A DNA stretch of 64,000 nt, from assembly GCF_902829295.1 (NCBI RefSeq), contig NZ_CADEPL010000016.1:1-64000 (forward strand), given 5' to 3'. The DNA is from Vogesella oryzae (GTDB taxonomy: Bacteria > Pseudomonadota > Gammaproteobacteria > Burkholderiales > Chromobacteriaceae). The notes under the pieces are model-generated. The model did no database searches and had not been told where the DNA came from. It saw only the letters and a list, made by a program, of their open reading frames with translations. A program made the translations under genes and the position numbers. This document shows positions 17,862-28,421 of the stretch, one piece after another (position 1 is the stretch's first letter; the number at the start of each line of letters is the position of its first letter).

Positions 17862-19082
17862 ATGGCTGACATCAATAAAGTGGTACTGGCCTATTCCGGT
17901 GGCCTGGATACTTCGGTGATCCTGAAGTGGCTGCAAGACACCTATCAGTGTGAAGTGGTGACCTTCACCGCCGACCTGGGCCAGGGCGAAGAGCTGGAGC
18001 CGGCGCGCCAGAAGGCGCTGCAATTCGGCATCAAGCCGGAAAACATTTTCATCGACGACCTGCGCGAAGAATTCGTGCGCGACTTCGTATTCCCGATGTT
18101 CCGCGCCAATACCGTGTACGAAGGCGAATACCTGCTGGGCACCTCCATCGCCCGCCCGCTGATTGCCAAGCGCCAGATCGAGATCGCCAACCTGACCGGC
18201 GCTGACGCCGTGTCGCACGGTGCTACCGGCAAAGGTAACGACCAGGTGCGTTTCGAGCTGGGTTACTACGGCCTGAAGCCGGATGTGAAAGTGATCGCCC
18301 CGTGGCGCGAATGGGATCTGCTGTCCCGCGAGAAGCTGCTGGCCTATGCCGAAAAACACGGCATTCCGGTAGAAGCCAAGCACAAGGGCGGTGGCGCACC
18401 GTACTCCATGGACGCCAACCTGCTGCATATCTCCTACGAAGGCCGTCACCTGGAAAACCCGTCTGCCGAGGCAGAGGAAGCCATGTGGCGCTGGACCGTG
18501 TCGCCGGAAGCGGCACCGGATGCTGCGGAATACCTGGATGTCGAGTTCGAGAACGGCGACATCGTGGCGCTGAACGGCGTGCGTCTGAAGGCGCACGAGG
18601 TGCTGGCCAAGCTGAACGAACTGGGCGGCAAGCACGGCATCGGTCGTCTGGACCTGGTGGAAAACCGCTACGTGGGCATGAAGTCCCGCGGCTGCTACGA
18701 AACCCCGGGCGGCACCATCATCCTCAAGGCACACCGCGCCATCGAGTCCATCACCCTGGACCGCGAAGTGGCCCACCTGAAGGATGACCTGATGGCCCGT
18801 TACGCCAGCCTGATTTACAACGGCTACTGGTGGGCGCCGGAGCGCAAGGCGCTGCAGACCCTGATCGACTACACCCAGCAGACCGTTAACGGCTGGGTGC
18901 GCCTGAAGCTGTACAAGGGCAATGTGATCGTGGTGAGCCGCGACTCCAAGACCAACTCGCTGTTCGACATGAACATCGCCACGTTCGACGACGACGGTGG
19001 TGCTTACAACCAGGCTGACGCCGGAGGCTTCATCAAGCTGAACGCACTGCGCATGCGCATTGCCGGCCGCCTGAACAAGTAA
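17862..19082 (+). CDS. argG: Argininosuccinate synthase
   Basis: 406 residues. It condenses citrulline and aspartate with ATP to argininosuccinate. The N-terminal PP-loop [15 protein letters not shown] is the ATP site; [15 protein letters not shown] and [17 protein letters not shown] are type-I (bacterial and eukaryal) ArgG signatures. The AAAGAGAA region before the ATG at 17862 is the ribosome site. A terminator follows, so argFG is a two-gene unit; argH is not here. Confidence 0.98.
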   Translation: MADINKVVLAYSGGLDTSVILKWLQDTYQCEVVTFTADLGQGEELEPARQKALQFGIKPENIFIDDLREEFVRDFVFPMFRANTVYEGEYLLGTSIARPLIAKRQIEIANLTGADAVSHGATGKGNDQVRFELGYYGLKPDVKVIAPWREWDLLSREKLLAYAEKHGIPVEAKHKGGGAPYSMDANLLHISYEGRHLENPSAEAEEAMWRWTVSPEAAPDAAEYLDVEFENGDIVALNGVRLKAHEVLAKLNELGGKHGIGRLDLVENRYVGMKSRGCYETPGGTIILKAHRAIESITLDREVAHLKDDLMARYASLIYNGYWWAPERKALQTLIDYTQQTVNGWVRLKLYKGNVIVVSRDSKTNSLFDMNIATFDDDGGAYNQADAGGFIKLNALRMRIAGRLNK

Positions 19083-19101
19083 GCTGTTCTGCATCAAGCC
19101 A

Positions 19102-19128
19102 AACCGCACCCCACCGGGTGCGGTTTTT
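19102..19128 (+). terminator. Rho-independent terminator
   Basis: AACCGCACC/GGTGCGGTT stem followed by a T run, ending argG. Confidence 0.85.
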
Positions 19129-19180
19129 GTTTGTGCGCCGTATAATTGCCGGTCAACCGCAACCCCGCAGAGCTGGTGTC

Positions 19181-19381
19181 ATGAGTGAAGAGCAATTTAC
19201 CAACTGGTCGATGGGCATCCTGCTGACCGGCCTGATCATTTTCATGGGCTTCATCGTCTGGGATCTGGGCAAAAAGTCGCAGGCCGGCAAGTTCGGCATG
19301 TTCGTGCTGTTCCTGGTGCTGGGCCTTGGGGTGGGCGGATTCGTGTTCAAGAACATTCTGGTGGAGTTCCTGATCCCGTAA
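19181..19381 (+). CDS. DUF2788-family small membrane protein
   Basis: 66 residues with two hydrophobic helices (about 10-28 and 37-60) joined by a basic [13 protein letters not shown] loop. The sequence fits the DUF2788 family of beta/gammaproteobacteria, of unknown role. The start at 19181 is the first ATG giving this homologue-like N-terminus. A TATAAT at 19141-19146 could be its -10 box. It is followed after 55 bases by yajQ. Confidence 0.75.
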   Translation: MSEEQFTNWSMGILLTGLIIFMGFIVWDLGKKSQAGKFGMFVLFLVLGLGVGGFVFKNILVEFLIP

Positions 19382-19436
19382 GGGGCACCACCACGTTGTC
19401 AGGCAGCCTGCCGGCTGCCAGGAAAGGAAGCTTTAC

Positions 19437-19937
19437 ATGCCGTCGTTTGACATCGTGTCCGAGATCGACAAGGTTGAGTTGCGCAATGCCATCGACCAGT
19501 CCAACAAGGAAGTGACCAATCGCTACGACTTCAAGGGTTCCGATGCCCGCATCGAAACCGGCGACAAGGCACTGACCCTGTTTGCCGACAGTGAATTCCA
19601 GCTGGATCAGGTTAATGACATTCTGGTGGGCAAGCTGGCCAAGCGCGGTATCGACGTGCGCTGCATGGAATATGGCAAGCTGGAGAAAGTCAGCGGCAAC
19701 AAGGTCAAGAAGACCGTTACCGTCAAAGAAGGTCTGGAGAGCGATCTGGCGAAGAAAATCGTCAAGATGATCAAGGATGCCAAGATCAAGGTGCAGGCTG
19801 CGATTCAGGGTGAGGCGGTGCGTGTGACCGGCGCCAAGCGCGACAACCTGCAGGAAGTGATCGCGCTGCTGCGCAAGGAAATCGTGTCCGATATGGAAGG
19901 CGGCTTCCCGCTGCAGTTCAACAACTTCCGCGATTAA
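19437..19937 (+). CDS. yajQ: YajQ-family nucleotide-binding protein
   Basis: 166 residues, full length for UPF0234/YajQ. Both RRM-like halves are present: [19 protein letters not shown] and the mirrored C-terminal [16 protein letters not shown]. Some relatives bind cyclic di-GMP or tRNA/GTP. It starts MPSFDIVSE behind AAGGAAG. A diguanylate cyclase lies 15 kb away, but no direct link is shown. Confidence 0.93.
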   Translation: MPSFDIVSEIDKVELRNAIDQSNKEVTNRYDFKGSDARIETGDKALTLFADSEFQLDQVNDILVGKLAKRGIDVRCMEYGKLEKVSGNKVKKTVTVKEGLESDLAKKIVKMIKDAKIKVQAAIQGEAVRVTGAKRDNLQEVIALLRKEIVSDMEGGFPLQFNNFRD

Positions 19938-19988
19938 GCTGGTGCCGACCGCCCATCTGCGGGGCGGAACAGGCCTGCTCAGCAACAC

Positions 19989-20025
19989 AAATGGCCGGGG
20001 TAATTACCCGGCCATTTGTTTTTTG
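19989..20025 (+). terminator. Rho-independent terminator
   Basis: AAATGGCCGGG/CCCGGCCATTT with loop GTAATTA and then GTTTTTT; ends yajQ. Confidence 0.85.
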
Positions 20026-20090
20026 CCGGCATTGCATTACGGGCATGTCGTCATGCGTTCATGCCAGCGCTGTTGGCCGCATGGCGAGAT

Positions 20091-20780
20091 TCAGCCGCTG
20101 GTGTAATGCTCCCGCGCTGGCGGTGCAGATTGCCGGCTTTCAGCCAGCTGCAAGGCAAAGCGCTGCGCCTGCTGTCTGACACTGTCGATGTGCATGCCCG
20201 GCTTGAACAGCGCGCTGCCAATGCCGAATCCGCTGGCACCGGCGCTGCTGAAGGCGGCCATATTGTCCGGCGTGATGCCGCCGACCGGCAGTAGCCGGCT
20301 GCTGGCCGGCAGCACCGCTCTCAAGGCCTTGATGATGGCCGGGCTGATTGCCTCGCCCGGAAACAGCTTGAGAGCATCGGCGCCGGCGCGCAAGGCGGCA
20401 AAGCACTCGCTGGCGGTCTGGACGCCGGGCAGGGCGTAAAGGCCGAGCCGTTTGCTGGCGGCAATCACCTCCGGGTCCATATTCGGTGACACGATCAGCC
20501 TGCCGCCCGCGGCGGCGACCTCGTGTACCTGCCGCACGTCGAGCACGGTGCCGGCACCTACCAGCATGCGTTCGCCGTAGTGACGTGCCAGCAGGGCGAT
20601 GCTCTCCAGTGGTTGCGGCGAGTTAAGCGGTACCTCCACCATGCGCCAGCCGGCATCGAACAGCACCTCGGCGATGGCGAGTACTTCCTCCGGCCGCACG
20701 CCGCGCAGGATGGCAACCAGTGGCAGTTGCGCCATGGCGCCGTCCAGATCCAGTGCTGGGGCGAGGGTTTGTGGCTGCAT
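20091..20780 (-). CDS. dgoA: 2-dehydro-3-deoxy-6-phosphogalactonate aldolase
   Basis: 229 residues of the KDPG/KHG aldolase family. Motifs: VAILRGV, the catalytic glutamate in MVEVPLNSP, VGAGTVLD, and the Schiff-base lysine in ADALKLFPGE. EVPLNSPQP with a neighbouring DgoK favours the KDPGal type (pyruvate plus glyceraldehyde-3-phosphate from KDPGal) over Entner-Doudoroff Eda. It is the last gene of the minus-strand sugar operon, starting one base past the stop of dgoK. The gap to yajQ holds one repeat-word copy (20072-20081). Confidence 0.88.
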   Translation of the reverse strand: MQPQTLAPALDLDGAMAQLPLVAILRGVRPEEVLAIAEVLFDAGWRMVEVPLNSPQPLESIALLARHYGERMLVGAGTVLDVRQVHEVAAAGGRLIVSPNMDPEVIAASKRLGLYALPGVQTASECFAALRAGADALKLFPGEAISPAIIKALRAVLPASSRLLPVGGITPDNMAAFSSAGASGFGIGSALFKPGMHIDSVRQQAQRFALQLAESRQSAPPAREHYTSG

Positions 20781-20781
20781 G

Positions 20782-21753
20782 TCAGGACTCCACTACAGGG
20801 TTGGCCGCAGTCTGCCGGCACAGGCCGGCCTGGCAGGCAATCCGCCACAGCCCGGCACTGGCGGCGCGGTCGCCATCCAGACTGACGGTAACGATGCCGA
20901 GCTGCTTCAGCGCCGTGGCATAACGCTTGACCAGTGCCGGGGCACCAATCAGCCCGCAGCGCTGCACGCCGTGGCTGGCAGCGAGCACGGCATGGATTTC
21001 GTAACCGATCAACAGGCCGGACAGCCAGTCGTTCAGCGCCGCCGCACCCAGTTGCCGTTGCACCCCGCGAGCGCGCACGCCGAACAACTGGTGCAGCCAG
21101 TCGTGCTTGTCGCGGGCGCAGTCGACCCCGGCCAGGAACTGTGCGCTGTCGAACGGGCCGTCAGCCAGTAGCGGCGCCAGCAGGCTGTACTCGCGCAGCA
21201 GCGCATACAGCTCGCCGGTCATGCAGGTCGACAGCGACAGCAACTGGCCGTCATGCAGCTGCAGCCATTTGTTGTGGGTGCCGGGGGTCAGGATCAGTTC
21301 CGGGCTGACCAGCTCCGGATAGGCGGCGGCCAACCCGGCGAGCTGGGTTTCCTCGCCGCGCATCACGTCGCGAAAGCCGTCGCCGGCATTGTCGTGGCAG
21401 ACGCCGGGGACGATGGCTACCGTGCGGCCCCAGGCTTCCAGCCGGATCACATGGCGGCCCAGTGTTGCCAGCGGCAGCGGCGTCGGCAGGTAAGGGGCCA
21501 GTTGCCAGCCCTGCTGGCTGCCTACCATACCGCAGGCCAGTACCGGCACATGGCGCCAGGTTTGCAGCCATGCGGCCAGCCAGGCTTCGACTGCCGCCAC
21601 GCCGGCCGCGCCCGGATGGTGGCTGACGCCCAGCGGTGCCTGCATGCTGTCCAGCAAGCGGCCGTGCTGGCCGTAGAGAAAGGCTCGCACCTGGGTAGAG
21701 CCCCAGTCCAGGCCGATCAGCGCTGGCTGGCAGGTGGTTGAGTTGTGGGACAT
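20782..21753 (-). CDS. dgoK: 2-dehydro-3-deoxygalactonokinase
   Basis: 323 residues, DGOK family, an actin-fold sugar kinase. ALIGLDWGSTQVRAFLY is the phosphate-1 loop; RGEETQLAGLAA and LILTPGTHNKW are DgoK signatures. It phosphorylates 2-keto-3-deoxygalactonate for DgoA. The ATG at 21753 follows GAGGCG; the frame is open 15 codons more. Lies between the sugar permease gene and dgoA in one operon. Confidence 0.9.
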   Translation of the reverse strand: MSHNSTTCQPALIGLDWGSTQVRAFLYGQHGRLLDSMQAPLGVSHHPGAAGVAAVEAWLAAWLQTWRHVPVLACGMVGSQQGWQLAPYLPTPLPLATLGRHVIRLEAWGRTVAIVPGVCHDNAGDGFRDVMRGEETQLAGLAAAYPELVSPELILTPGTHNKWLQLHDGQLLSLSTCMTGELYALLREYSLLAPLLADGPFDSAQFLAGVDCARDKHDWLHQLFGVRARGVQRQLGAAALNDWLSGLLIGYEIHAVLAASHGVQRCGLIGAPALVKRYATALKQLGIVTVSLDGDRAASAGLWRIACQAGLCRQTAANPVVES

Positions 21754-21770
21754 GGTGTCGCCTCGCAGAA

Positions 21771-21781
21771 GGTTGGCCGCA
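21771..21781 (-). repeat. Uptake-sequence-like word GGTTGGCCGCA, intergenic
   Basis: A full copy in the short gap between the sugar permease and dgoK, just ahead of the dgoK ribosome site. Confidence 0.7.
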
Positions 21782-21805
21782 GGCGCCGCAGCGGCCAAGG
21801 TGGCG

Positions 21806-23002
21806 CTATTTGTTCTTGTAGTAAACGTCTACCCACACCGCGGCCAGTAGCACCAGGCCCTTGATCACCTGCTGGTAGTCGATGCCGATACCGAGGATGG
21901 ACATGCCGTTGTTCATCACCCCCATGATGAAGGCGCCGATCACCGCGCCCATCACCTTGCCGACACCGCCGGAGGCCGAGGCCCCGCCGATGAAGCAGGC
22001 CGCGATCACGTCCAGCTCGAAGCCGAGGCCGGCTTTCGGCGTGGCGGTATTCAGCCGCGCGGCAAACACCAGACCGGCCAGCGCCGCCAGTACCCCCATA
22101 TTGACGAAGGTGTAAAAGGTCAGCCGGCGGGTATTGATGCCGGACAGCCGGGTGGCTTTCTCGTTGCCGCCCAGTGCATAGATGCGGCGGCCAATGGTGG
22201 TGCGGTTGGTGATGAACTGGTACAGCGCGATCAGCAGGCTCATGATGATCAGCACATTGGGCAGTCCCTTGTAGGCGGCCAGCTTGTAGCTGAAGAACAC
22301 GATGATGGCGCTGATCAGCAGCTGCTTGGCCCAGAAGAACTGGGTCGGCTCTTCTTCCATGCCGTGGCGCAGGTGCGCGGCGCGCTGCTTCATCGCCAGC
22401 AGCAGCAGGGCGCCGGCGGCGAGGCAACCCAGCAGCAGCGAACCCGGATGCAGGCTGTCACTGTCGATGACTTCCGGAATGAAGCCGGAGCTGAGCTTCT
22501 GGAAAATTTCCGGAAACGGGCCCAGCGATTGACCATCCAGCAGCGTCAGCGCCAGCCCCTTGAACACCAGCATGCCGGCCAGGGTGACGATAAAGGACGG
22601 GATGCGGTGGTAGGCGACAAAGTAGCCCTGCGCGGCGCCGATCACCGCGCCGGCCAGCAGGCACAGCACCGTGGCCAGCAGCACCGGCACCCCGTGTTGC
22701 ACCATCAGCACTGCGGCCAGCGCGCCGATGAAGCCGGCCACCGAGCCGACCGACAAATCGATGTGGCCGGCGACGATCACCAGCAGCATGGCCAGCGCCA
22801 TGATCACGATGTAGCTGTTCTGCAGTACCAGGTTGGTGAGGTTCAGCGGCATCAGCAGCGTGCCCTCGGTCTGCACCTGGAAAAACGCCATGATCACCAG
22901 CAGCGACAGGAACATCGCGTATTCGCGGAAGTTGCGCCGCAGGAAACCGCTGTATTTCTTGCCGGCCGGGGTGGGCGGCAGGGTGGCGATGTGGTCGTTC
23001 AT
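21806..23002 (-). CDS. gguB: Sugar ABC transporter permease (GguB/XylH type)
   Basis: 398 residues with about ten membrane helices, branched-chain/ribose-type permease fold. Signatures: [35 protein letters not shown], and [19 protein letters not shown] near the end. The ~400-residue length and central hydrophilic loop (residues ~170-215) match the GguB/XylH/MmsB group rather than RbsC (~320). It works with GguA and the ChvE-like binding protein; its ATG overlaps the gguA stop (ATGA). Confidence 0.88.
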   Translation of the reverse strand: MNDHIATLPPTPAGKKYSGFLRRNFREYAMFLSLLVIMAFFQVQTEGTLLMPLNLTNLVLQNSYIVIMALAMLLVIVAGHIDLSVGSVAGFIGALAAVLMVQHGVPVLLATVLCLLAGAVIGAAQGYFVAYHRIPSFIVTLAGMLVFKGLALTLLDGQSLGPFPEIFQKLSSGFIPEVIDSDSLHPGSLLLGCLAAGALLLLAMKQRAAHLRHGMEEEPTQFFWAKQLLISAIIVFFSYKLAAYKGLPNVLIIMSLLIALYQFITNRTTIGRRIYALGGNEKATRLSGINTRRLTFYTFVNMGVLAALAGLVFAARLNTATPKAGLGFELDVIAACFIGGASASGGVGKVMGAVIGAFIMGVMNNGMSILGIGIDYQQVIKGLVLLAAVWVDVYYKNK

Positions 23003-24531
23003 TTCTCACTCCCGGCGCGTACGATCGCGCTCATGATTTTTTCCTGTGAAGCTTCGGCGGCCGCAAACTCCGCCACCATGCTGCCTTCGTTCATCACGTA
23101 GATGCGGTCGCACATACCCAGCAGCTCCGGCATCTCCGACGAGATCATCAGCACGCACTTACCCTCGGCGGCCAGCTGGCTGATGATGCTGTAGATCTCG
23201 TACTTGGCACCCACGTCCACACCGCGGGTGGGCTCGTCGAGGATCAGCACCTCCGGCTGCGAGAACAGCCACTTGCTCAGCACCACTTTCTGCTGGTTGC
23301 CGCCGGACAGGTTCACTACCGGCTGGGTGACGCCGGCGCAGCGGATGCGCAGTTTTTCGCGGTAATCGCGCGCCACGCCAGTCTCGCGTGTGCGGTCGAT
23401 TACCCCGCCGCGCGCTACGCGTGCCAGATTGGGCAGGCTGATGTTGCGGGCGATGTCGTCGTGCAGCACCAGTCCCAGGCCCTTGCGGTCCTCGGTGACG
23501 TAGGCGATGCCGTGGCCGATGGCCTTGCTGATGGTACTGACATCCACCGCCGCACCGTGCAGGTAGACATCGCCGCGGATGCGCTTGCCGTAGGCGCGGC
23601 CGAAAATGCTCATCGCCAGCTCGGTACGGCCGGCGCCCATCAGCCCGGCAATGCCGACAATCTCGCCGCGGCGCACCTGCAGGTTGATGTCCTTCAACAC
23701 CTGCCGCTCCGGGTGCTGTGGGTGGTTGGCGTGCCAGTTGCGCACCTCGAACACGATGTCGCCGATGGCCGGCTGGCGTGGCGGGTAGCGGTCGGACATC
23801 TCGCGGCCAACCATGCGCTGGATCACGCGGTTTTCCGGAATCGGTGCGTCGGCGCAGTCCATGGTCTCGATGGCCATGCCGTCGCGGATCACCGTGATGC
23901 GGTCGGCCACCTTGGCGATTTCGTTGAGCTTGTGCGAGATCAGGATCGAGGTGATGCCCTCGCGCTGCAGTTCCAGCAGCAGCTCCAGCAGCGCGTCGCT
24001 ATCGGTTTCGTTCAGGCTGGCGGTTGGTTCGTCCAGGATCAGCAGCCGCACGTTCTTGGACAGCGCCTTGGCGATCTCCACCAACTGCTGCTTGCCGACC
24101 CCCAGGTCGCCAACCAGCGTCGACGGCGACTCTTTCAGCCCCACCTGCTGCAATAGCTGTCTGGTGCGGGCATAGACCTGGTGCCAGTCGATGATGCCGT
24201 GGCGGCTGGGCTCGTTGCCGAGGAAGATGTTTTCCGCAATCGACAGCTGCGGCACCAGCGCCAGCTCCTGGTGGATGATGATGATGCCCAGCCGTTCCGA
24301 ATCGCCGATGTCACGGAATTTCTGCGGCTGGCCGGCAAAGGCGATTTCGCCGCTGTAGCTGTGATGCGGGTAGACGCCGCTGAGCACCTTCATCAGCGTG
24401 GACTTGCCGGCGCCGTTCTCGCCGACGATGGCGTGTATCTCGCCCGCGCGCACCGAAAGATTGACTTGGTTAAGCGCCACCACCCCCGGGAACTCCTTGG
24501 TGATGCTGCGCATTTCCAGAATGGTTTCCAC
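22999..24531 (-). CDS. gguA: Sugar ABC transporter ATP-binding protein (GguA/XylG type)
   Basis: 510 residues with two ABC cassettes. The first has Walker [10 protein letters not shown], signature [10 protein letters not shown] and Walker [12 protein letters not shown]. The second has the degenerate Walker [10 protein letters not shown], normal for sugar-type ATPases, then [10 protein letters not shown] and [15 protein letters not shown] choose the GTG at 24531 ([17 protein letters not shown]), after AGGACG, because relatives begin there; the open frame reaches back to 24636. Powers uptake of sugars delivered by the ChvE-like protein. Confidence 0.9.
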   Translation of the reverse strand: METILEMRSITKEFPGVVALNQVNLSVRAGEIHAIVGENGAGKSTLMKVLSGVYPHHSYSGEIAFAGQPQKFRDIGDSERLGIIIIHQELALVPQLSIAENIFLGNEPSRHGIIDWHQVYARTRQLLQQVGLKESPSTLVGDLGVGKQQLVEIAKALSKNVRLLILDEPTASLNETDSDALLELLLELQREGITSILISHKLNEIAKVADRITVIRDGMAIETMDCADAPIPENRVIQRMVGREMSDRYPPRQPAIGDIVFEVRNWHANHPQHPERQVLKDINLQVRRGEIVGIAGLMGAGRTELAMSIFGRAYGKRIRGDVYLHGAAVDVSTISKAIGHGIAYVTEDRKGLGLVLHDDIARNISLPNLARVARGGVIDRTRETGVARDYREKLRIRCAGVTQPVVNLSGGNQQKVVLSKWLFSQPEVLILDEPTRGVDVGAKYEIYSIISQLAAEGKCVLMISSEMPELLGMCDRIYVMNEGSMVAEFAAAEASQEKIMSAIVRAGSEK

Positions 24532-24610
24532 TGCTTCGTCCTGTCGTGTAGCCCGGACGCCGGCAGTAGCCGGCGCGGGCGGTACAGTCAAATTCGCGCG
24601 GCATGCGGCA

Positions 24611-24630
24611 TGCGGCCAACCTTTGGCCGC
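24611..24630. repeat. Inverted pair of the repeat word (hairpin) between chvE-like gene and gguA
   Basis: TGCGGCCAACC at 24611-24621 is followed at once by TTGGCCGC, giving an 8-base stem GCGGCCAA/TTGGCCGC with a 3-base loop. It sits between binding protein and ATPase, where it could trim transcription and keep binding-protein mRNA in excess. Confidence 0.7.
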
Positions 24631-24681
24631 CGCCACAGCGCGCCAGCGCCGGCGGCAGTGCCGCCGGTGAGGCAGGGTCGG

Positions 24682-25737
24682 TTAAAACATGCCCTTGGAG
24701 TAGTAGCCGGTGTCCACCAGCACTTGCTTCCAGTTGCTGATGTCGACGCTGATCGGCTTGAGCAGGTAGGACGGCACCACTTTCACGCCGTTGTTGTAGG
24801 TCTTGGTGTCGTTCACCGGCACCGGCTTGTTAGCCAGCATGGCGTCGATCATGTCGCTGGTGACCTTGGCCAGTTCGCGGGTGTCCTTGAACACGGTCTG
24901 CGACTGCTCGTGGGCAAGAATGGATTTCACCGACGGCAGCTCGGCATCCTGGCCGGTGACTACCGGCATCGGCAGCTTGGGTGTGCCGTAGCCCACGCCC
25001 TTGAGCGAGGACAGGATGCCGATGCTCAGGCCGTCATACGGCGACAGCACCGCATCCACCTTGGCGTTGCTGTAGTTGGCACTCAGCAGGTTGTCCATGC
25101 GCGCCTGCGCCACCGCGCCGTCCCAGCGCAGGGTGGATACCTTGTCCATGCCCAGCTGCTTGCTGCGCACCACCAGCTTGCCCTTGTCGATATAGGGCTT
25201 CAGCACCGACATGGCGCCGTTGTAGAAGAAGAACGCGTTGTTGTCGTCCGGCGAGCCGCCGAACAACTCGATGTTGTACGGGCCTTTGCCTTCCTTCAGA
25301 TGCAGCGCCTTCTCGATGTAGCCGGCCTGCATTACGCCCACCTGGAAATTGTCGAAGGTGGCGTAGTAGTCGACGTTCTTGGAGCCCTTGATCAGACGGT
25401 CATAGGCAATCACCTTGATGCCCTTGCTGGCAGCCTTGGATAGCGCATCCGACAGCGTGGTGCCGTCGATGGCGGCGATCACCAGCACCTTGGGGCCCTT
25501 GGTGATCATGTTCTCGATCTGCGCCAGCTGGTTGGGGATGTCATCCTCGGCGTACTGCAGGTCGGTCTTGTAGCCCTTGGCCTGCAGCGACTTCACCATA
25601 TTGCTGCCATCGGCGATCCAGCGCGCCGACGATTTGGTCGGCATCGAAATGGCGACCAGCCCCTTGTCGGCGGCGTGTGCGGCCAACGGTGCCAGTCCGG
25701 CCAGGCCAAGCAGGATCACCAGTGTGTGTTTTTTCAT
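24682..25737 (-). CDS. chvE: Periplasmic multiple-sugar-binding protein (ChvE-like)
   Basis: 351 residues with signal peptide [22 protein letters not shown]. The two-lobed Peripla_BP_4 fold follows: [17 protein letters not shown] at the start, the [16 protein letters not shown] and [17 protein letters not shown] binding segments, and [13 protein letters not shown]. This is the ChvE/MmsE group that binds galactose, arabinose, glucose and related aldoses. The ATG at 25737 follows GAGGAG at 6-base spacing. It heads chvE-gguA-gguB, and the catabolic genes around it handle L-arabinose and D-galactose. Confidence 0.88.
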   Translation of the reverse strand: MKKHTLVILLGLAGLAPLAAHAADKGLVAISMPTKSSARWIADGSNMVKSLQAKGYKTDLQYAEDDIPNQLAQIENMITKGPKVLVIAAIDGTTLSDALSKAASKGIKVIAYDRLIKGSKNVDYYATFDNFQVGVMQAGYIEKALHLKEGKGPYNIELFGGSPDDNNAFFFYNGAMSVLKPYIDKGKLVVRSKQLGMDKVSTLRWDGAVAQARMDNLLSANYSNAKVDAVLSPYDGLSIGILSSLKGVGYGTPKLPMPVVTGQDAELPSVKSILAHEQSQTVFKDTRELAKVTSDMIDAMLANKPVPVNDTKTYNNGVKVVPSYLLKPISVDISNWKQVLVDTGYYSKGMF

Positions 25738-25868
25738 GACCATCTCCTCTTTGTCTCTCTCTGTAGTTGCCCGCTCACCGCCTGGCTCGGGTGGCCAGTT
25801 GCCGGGTGACGGGGATGGGTCTGCAGCATTATCCGGCAGCAGGTCGGGATTGAAACAACTGTTTATGC

Positions 25869-27308
25869 TCAAGGTGCCGTGTAGGCGGTCTTGACTGTGG
25901 TGTAGAACTCGATGGCCTGATGCCCCTGCTCGCGCGAGCCATAACTGGAGGCGCGGCGGCCGCCGAACGGCACGTGATAATCCACGCCGGCGGTGGGCAG
26001 GTTCACCATCACCATGCCGCTCTTGCTGCGGCGCTTGAACTCGCTGGCGTGGCGCAGCGAGCGGGTGCAGATGCCGGCACACAGGCCGAACTCGGTGTCG
26101 TTGGCCAGTTGCAAGCCATGTTCGAACGATTCCGCCGCCATCGCGACCGCCACCGGGCCGAACACTTCCTCGCGCGCGATGCGCATCTGCGGCGTGGCGG
26201 CCAGCAAGGCCGGCTGCAGATAGTGGCCGCGGCTGGCGCGGCTCACCAGCTCGCCGCCGAACAGCCGCCGCGCGCCTTCCGCTTCCGCAATGCGCAGGTA
26301 GTCCAGGTCGGTGGCCAGCTGTTTTTCATCCACCACCGGGCCGATGTCGCAGCCGGGCAGGGTGGCGTTATCCACCCGCAGCGCGCCCAGTCGCTGTTGC
26401 AGGCGGGCCAGGAACGGCTCGTATACGCCCTGTTCGATGATCAGCCGGCTGGAGGCGGTGCAGCGCTGACCGGTGGAAAAATAGGCACCGTTGATGGCGG
26501 CCTGTACCGCCACGTCCAGATCGGCATCGTTCAGCACCAGCAGCGGGTTCTTGCCGCCCATTTCCAGCTGCACCTTGGCGCCGCGCTTGCTGGCGCTGTC
26601 CAGAATCTGCTGTCCGACGCCGGCCGAGCCGGTAAAGCTGATGGCGCTGATCTCCGGGTGTTGCACCAGGGTCTGGCCCACCAGCCGGCCGCTGCCCATC
26701 ACCAGATTGAATACCCCGGCCGGAATGCCGGCGCGGTGCAGGATATCGGCCAGTACCCAGGCGCAGCCCGGCACCAGCTCGGCCGGCTTGAACACCACGG
26801 TATTGCCATAGGCCAGCGCCGGCGCGATCTTCCACGCCGGAATGGCGATCGGGAAATTCCACGGCGTGATGATGCCGACCACGCCCACCGGCTCGCGGCT
26901 CACTTCCACGCTGACGCCTGGCCGTACCGATGGCAGCAGCTCGCCACCGCTGCGCAGCGCCTCGCCGGCATAAAAGCGGAAGATCTGGCCGGCGCGGCCA
27001 ACCTCGGCCACCGCTTCCGGCAGCGTCTTGCCTTCCTCGCGTGCCAGCAGCAGGCCGATCTCGTCCTGGCGAGCCAAGAGCTCGTTGCCTACCGTCTGCA
27101 GGATGTCGGCGCGGCGCTGGATGCTGCTGAGCGACCAGTCGGCAAAGGCGGCCACCGCGGCTTCGATCGCCTCTTCGGTGTCGGCGGCGCTGCCGCGCAC
27201 GTATTCGCCCACCGGGTTGTCCAGGTCGGACGGGTTTTCGTTGAGCCCGGTGGTGGAGCCATTGGCCCAGCGGCCGTTGATGTAGTTGCGGAATACCGGC
27301 AGTTTCAT
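25869..27308 (-). CDS. Aldehyde dehydrogenase, likely 2-oxoglutarate semialdehyde dehydrogenase
   Basis: 479 residues. Catalytic residues are visible: E in QLEMGGKNP and C in [12 protein letters not shown], with the cofactor-site segment [19 protein letters not shown]. Its start (ATG 27308) overlaps the gguC stop. In this context the expected job is the last step of oxidative L-arabinose breakdown, 2-oxoglutarate semialdehyde to 2-oxoglutarate with NAD(P). Family certain, substrate inferred from the operon. Confidence 0.85.
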   Translation of the reverse strand: MKLPVFRNYINGRWANGSTTGLNENPSDLDNPVGEYVRGSAADTEEAIEAAVAAFADWSLSSIQRRADILQTVGNELLARQDEIGLLLAREEGKTLPEAVAEVGRAGQIFRFYAGEALRSGGELLPSVRPGVSVEVSREPVGVVGIITPWNFPIAIPAWKIAPALAYGNTVVFKPAELVPGCAWVLADILHRAGIPAGVFNLVMGSGRLVGQTLVQHPEISAISFTGSAGVGQQILDSASKRGAKVQLEMGGKNPLLVLNDADLDVAVQAAINGAYFSTGQRCTASSRLIIEQGVYEPFLARLQQRLGALRVDNATLPGCDIGPVVDEKQLATDLDYLRIAEAEGARRLFGGELVSRASRGHYLQPALLAATPQMRIAREEVFGPVAVAMAAESFEHGLQLANDTEFGLCAGICTRSLRHASEFKRRSKSGMVMVNLPTAGVDYHVPFGGRRASSYGSREQGHQAIEFYTTVKTAYTAP

Positions 27309-28309
27309 AGTGCGCGCACCCCTTCGATGTCGATGCCGGGCGCGGCGACGGCAACCGGGTTGCGCAGTGCCGGGCCGAACTCCGGAATGTGGATCACGAA
27401 CTCGTCGCCTGCGGCTACCTGCACGCCGTCGGCAAAACTCAGGGTGGCGGTGCCGAAGAAGTGCAGATGCACATCGCCCGGCCGCAGGAACTGGCGGTAC
27501 TTGAAGTGGTGGTATTCCAGGTTGGCCAGGCTGTGGCACATATTGGCCTCGCCGGTCAGGAACGGCTTCTGCCACACGATGCTGCCGTCGCGCTCGATGC
27601 GGCTCTCGCCGGTCAGCGCGTCCGGCAGTTCGCCGAGGCGCAATGCCGGGCCGATCGCGCAGGGGCGCAATTTGGAATGCGCCAGATACAGGTAATTCTG
27701 CCGTTCGGTGACGTGGTCGGAAAACTCGTTGCCGACCGCGAAGCCGAGTCGGCAAGGTTGGCCGTGCGCGTCGATGACATACAGCCCCACCAGCTCCGGC
27801 TCCTCGCCGTAATCCAGGGCAAAATCCGGCGCCGGCAGCGGCTGACCCGGGGCAGCGACGATGCTGCCATCGCCCTTGTAGAACCATTCCGGCTGTACGC
27901 CGGGCTGGCCGCTCTGGTGACGGCCGCCTTCCAGCCCGAGACGGAAAATCTTCATGCTGTCGGTCAGCTCGGCGTGATCCTGCTGGTGCAGCTTCTGGTG
28001 CATCTGGTCACGGGTGGCGGCGCTGCCCATATGGGTGAGGCCGGTGCCGGTGACGTAGCAGTGTGCCGGGTCGGGGTGGGTCAGCGGCGGTAGCAAGGCA
28101 TTGCGGCCAACCAGTGCCGCGTAGGGTGCCGGTTCGCCTTGCGGGTAGTCGGCCAGGCAGGCGGCCAACGCGCGGCCGCTGGTCATGGCGGCTTGCGCCA
28201 GGGCATAAGTGGAAGTCAGGCCGATGAGCGGGCGGTACTGTTCGCCGTCGTCGGACAGCACGCCGACGGCAGGCTGGCCATCGGTGTCGAGATACTGGAT
28301 CAACAACAT
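27305..28309 (-). CDS. gguC: GguC/AraD1-like protein (fumarylacetoacetate-hydrolase family)
   Basis: 334 residues of the FAH superfamily, seen in YVTGTGLTHMGSA, the acidic metal-site stretch FALDYGEEPELVGLYV and AVGNEFSDHVTE. It matches the GguC/AraD1 group linked to chvE-gguAB in many proteobacteria. In this operon it is the best candidate for dehydrating 2-keto-3-deoxy-L-arabonate, since no DHDPS-type AraD is present. That assignment is inferred from context. First gene of the minus-strand arm, next to the LysR control region. Confidence 0.8.
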   Translation of the reverse strand: MLLIQYLDTDGQPAVGVLSDDGEQYRPLIGLTSTYALAQAAMTSGRALAACLADYPQGEPAPYAALVGRNALLPPLTHPDPAHCYVTGTGLTHMGSAATRDQMHQKLHQQDHAELTDSMKIFRLGLEGGRHQSGQPGVQPEWFYKGDGSIVAAPGQPLPAPDFALDYGEEPELVGLYVIDAHGQPCRLGFAVGNEFSDHVTERQNYLYLAHSKLRPCAIGPALRLGELPDALTGESRIERDGSIVWQKPFLTGEANMCHSLANLEYHHFKYRQFLRPGDVHLHFFGTATLSFADGVQVAAGDEFVIHIPEFGPALRNPVAVAAPGIDIEGVRAL

Positions 28310-28385
28310 GAAGCGGACTCCTGGCTGGGTGTTGAATCCATACTATCGCCAGAAGTGATGCACAACTAATGAAAAAAATGCCAAT

Positions 28386-28410
28386 ATTGATGTTGTTTTG
28401 TGTATCAATA
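28386..28410. promoter_or_regulatory. Putative LysR (GbpR-like) operator 1
   Basis: A perfect dyad ATTGAT-N12-ATCAAT in the gap between gguC and the LysR gene, close to the regulator's own start. A second site, identical at 19 of 25 positions, lies before the dehydratase gene (29381-29405). Confidence 0.6.
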
Positions 28411-28421
28411 TGGAGGCGGCT

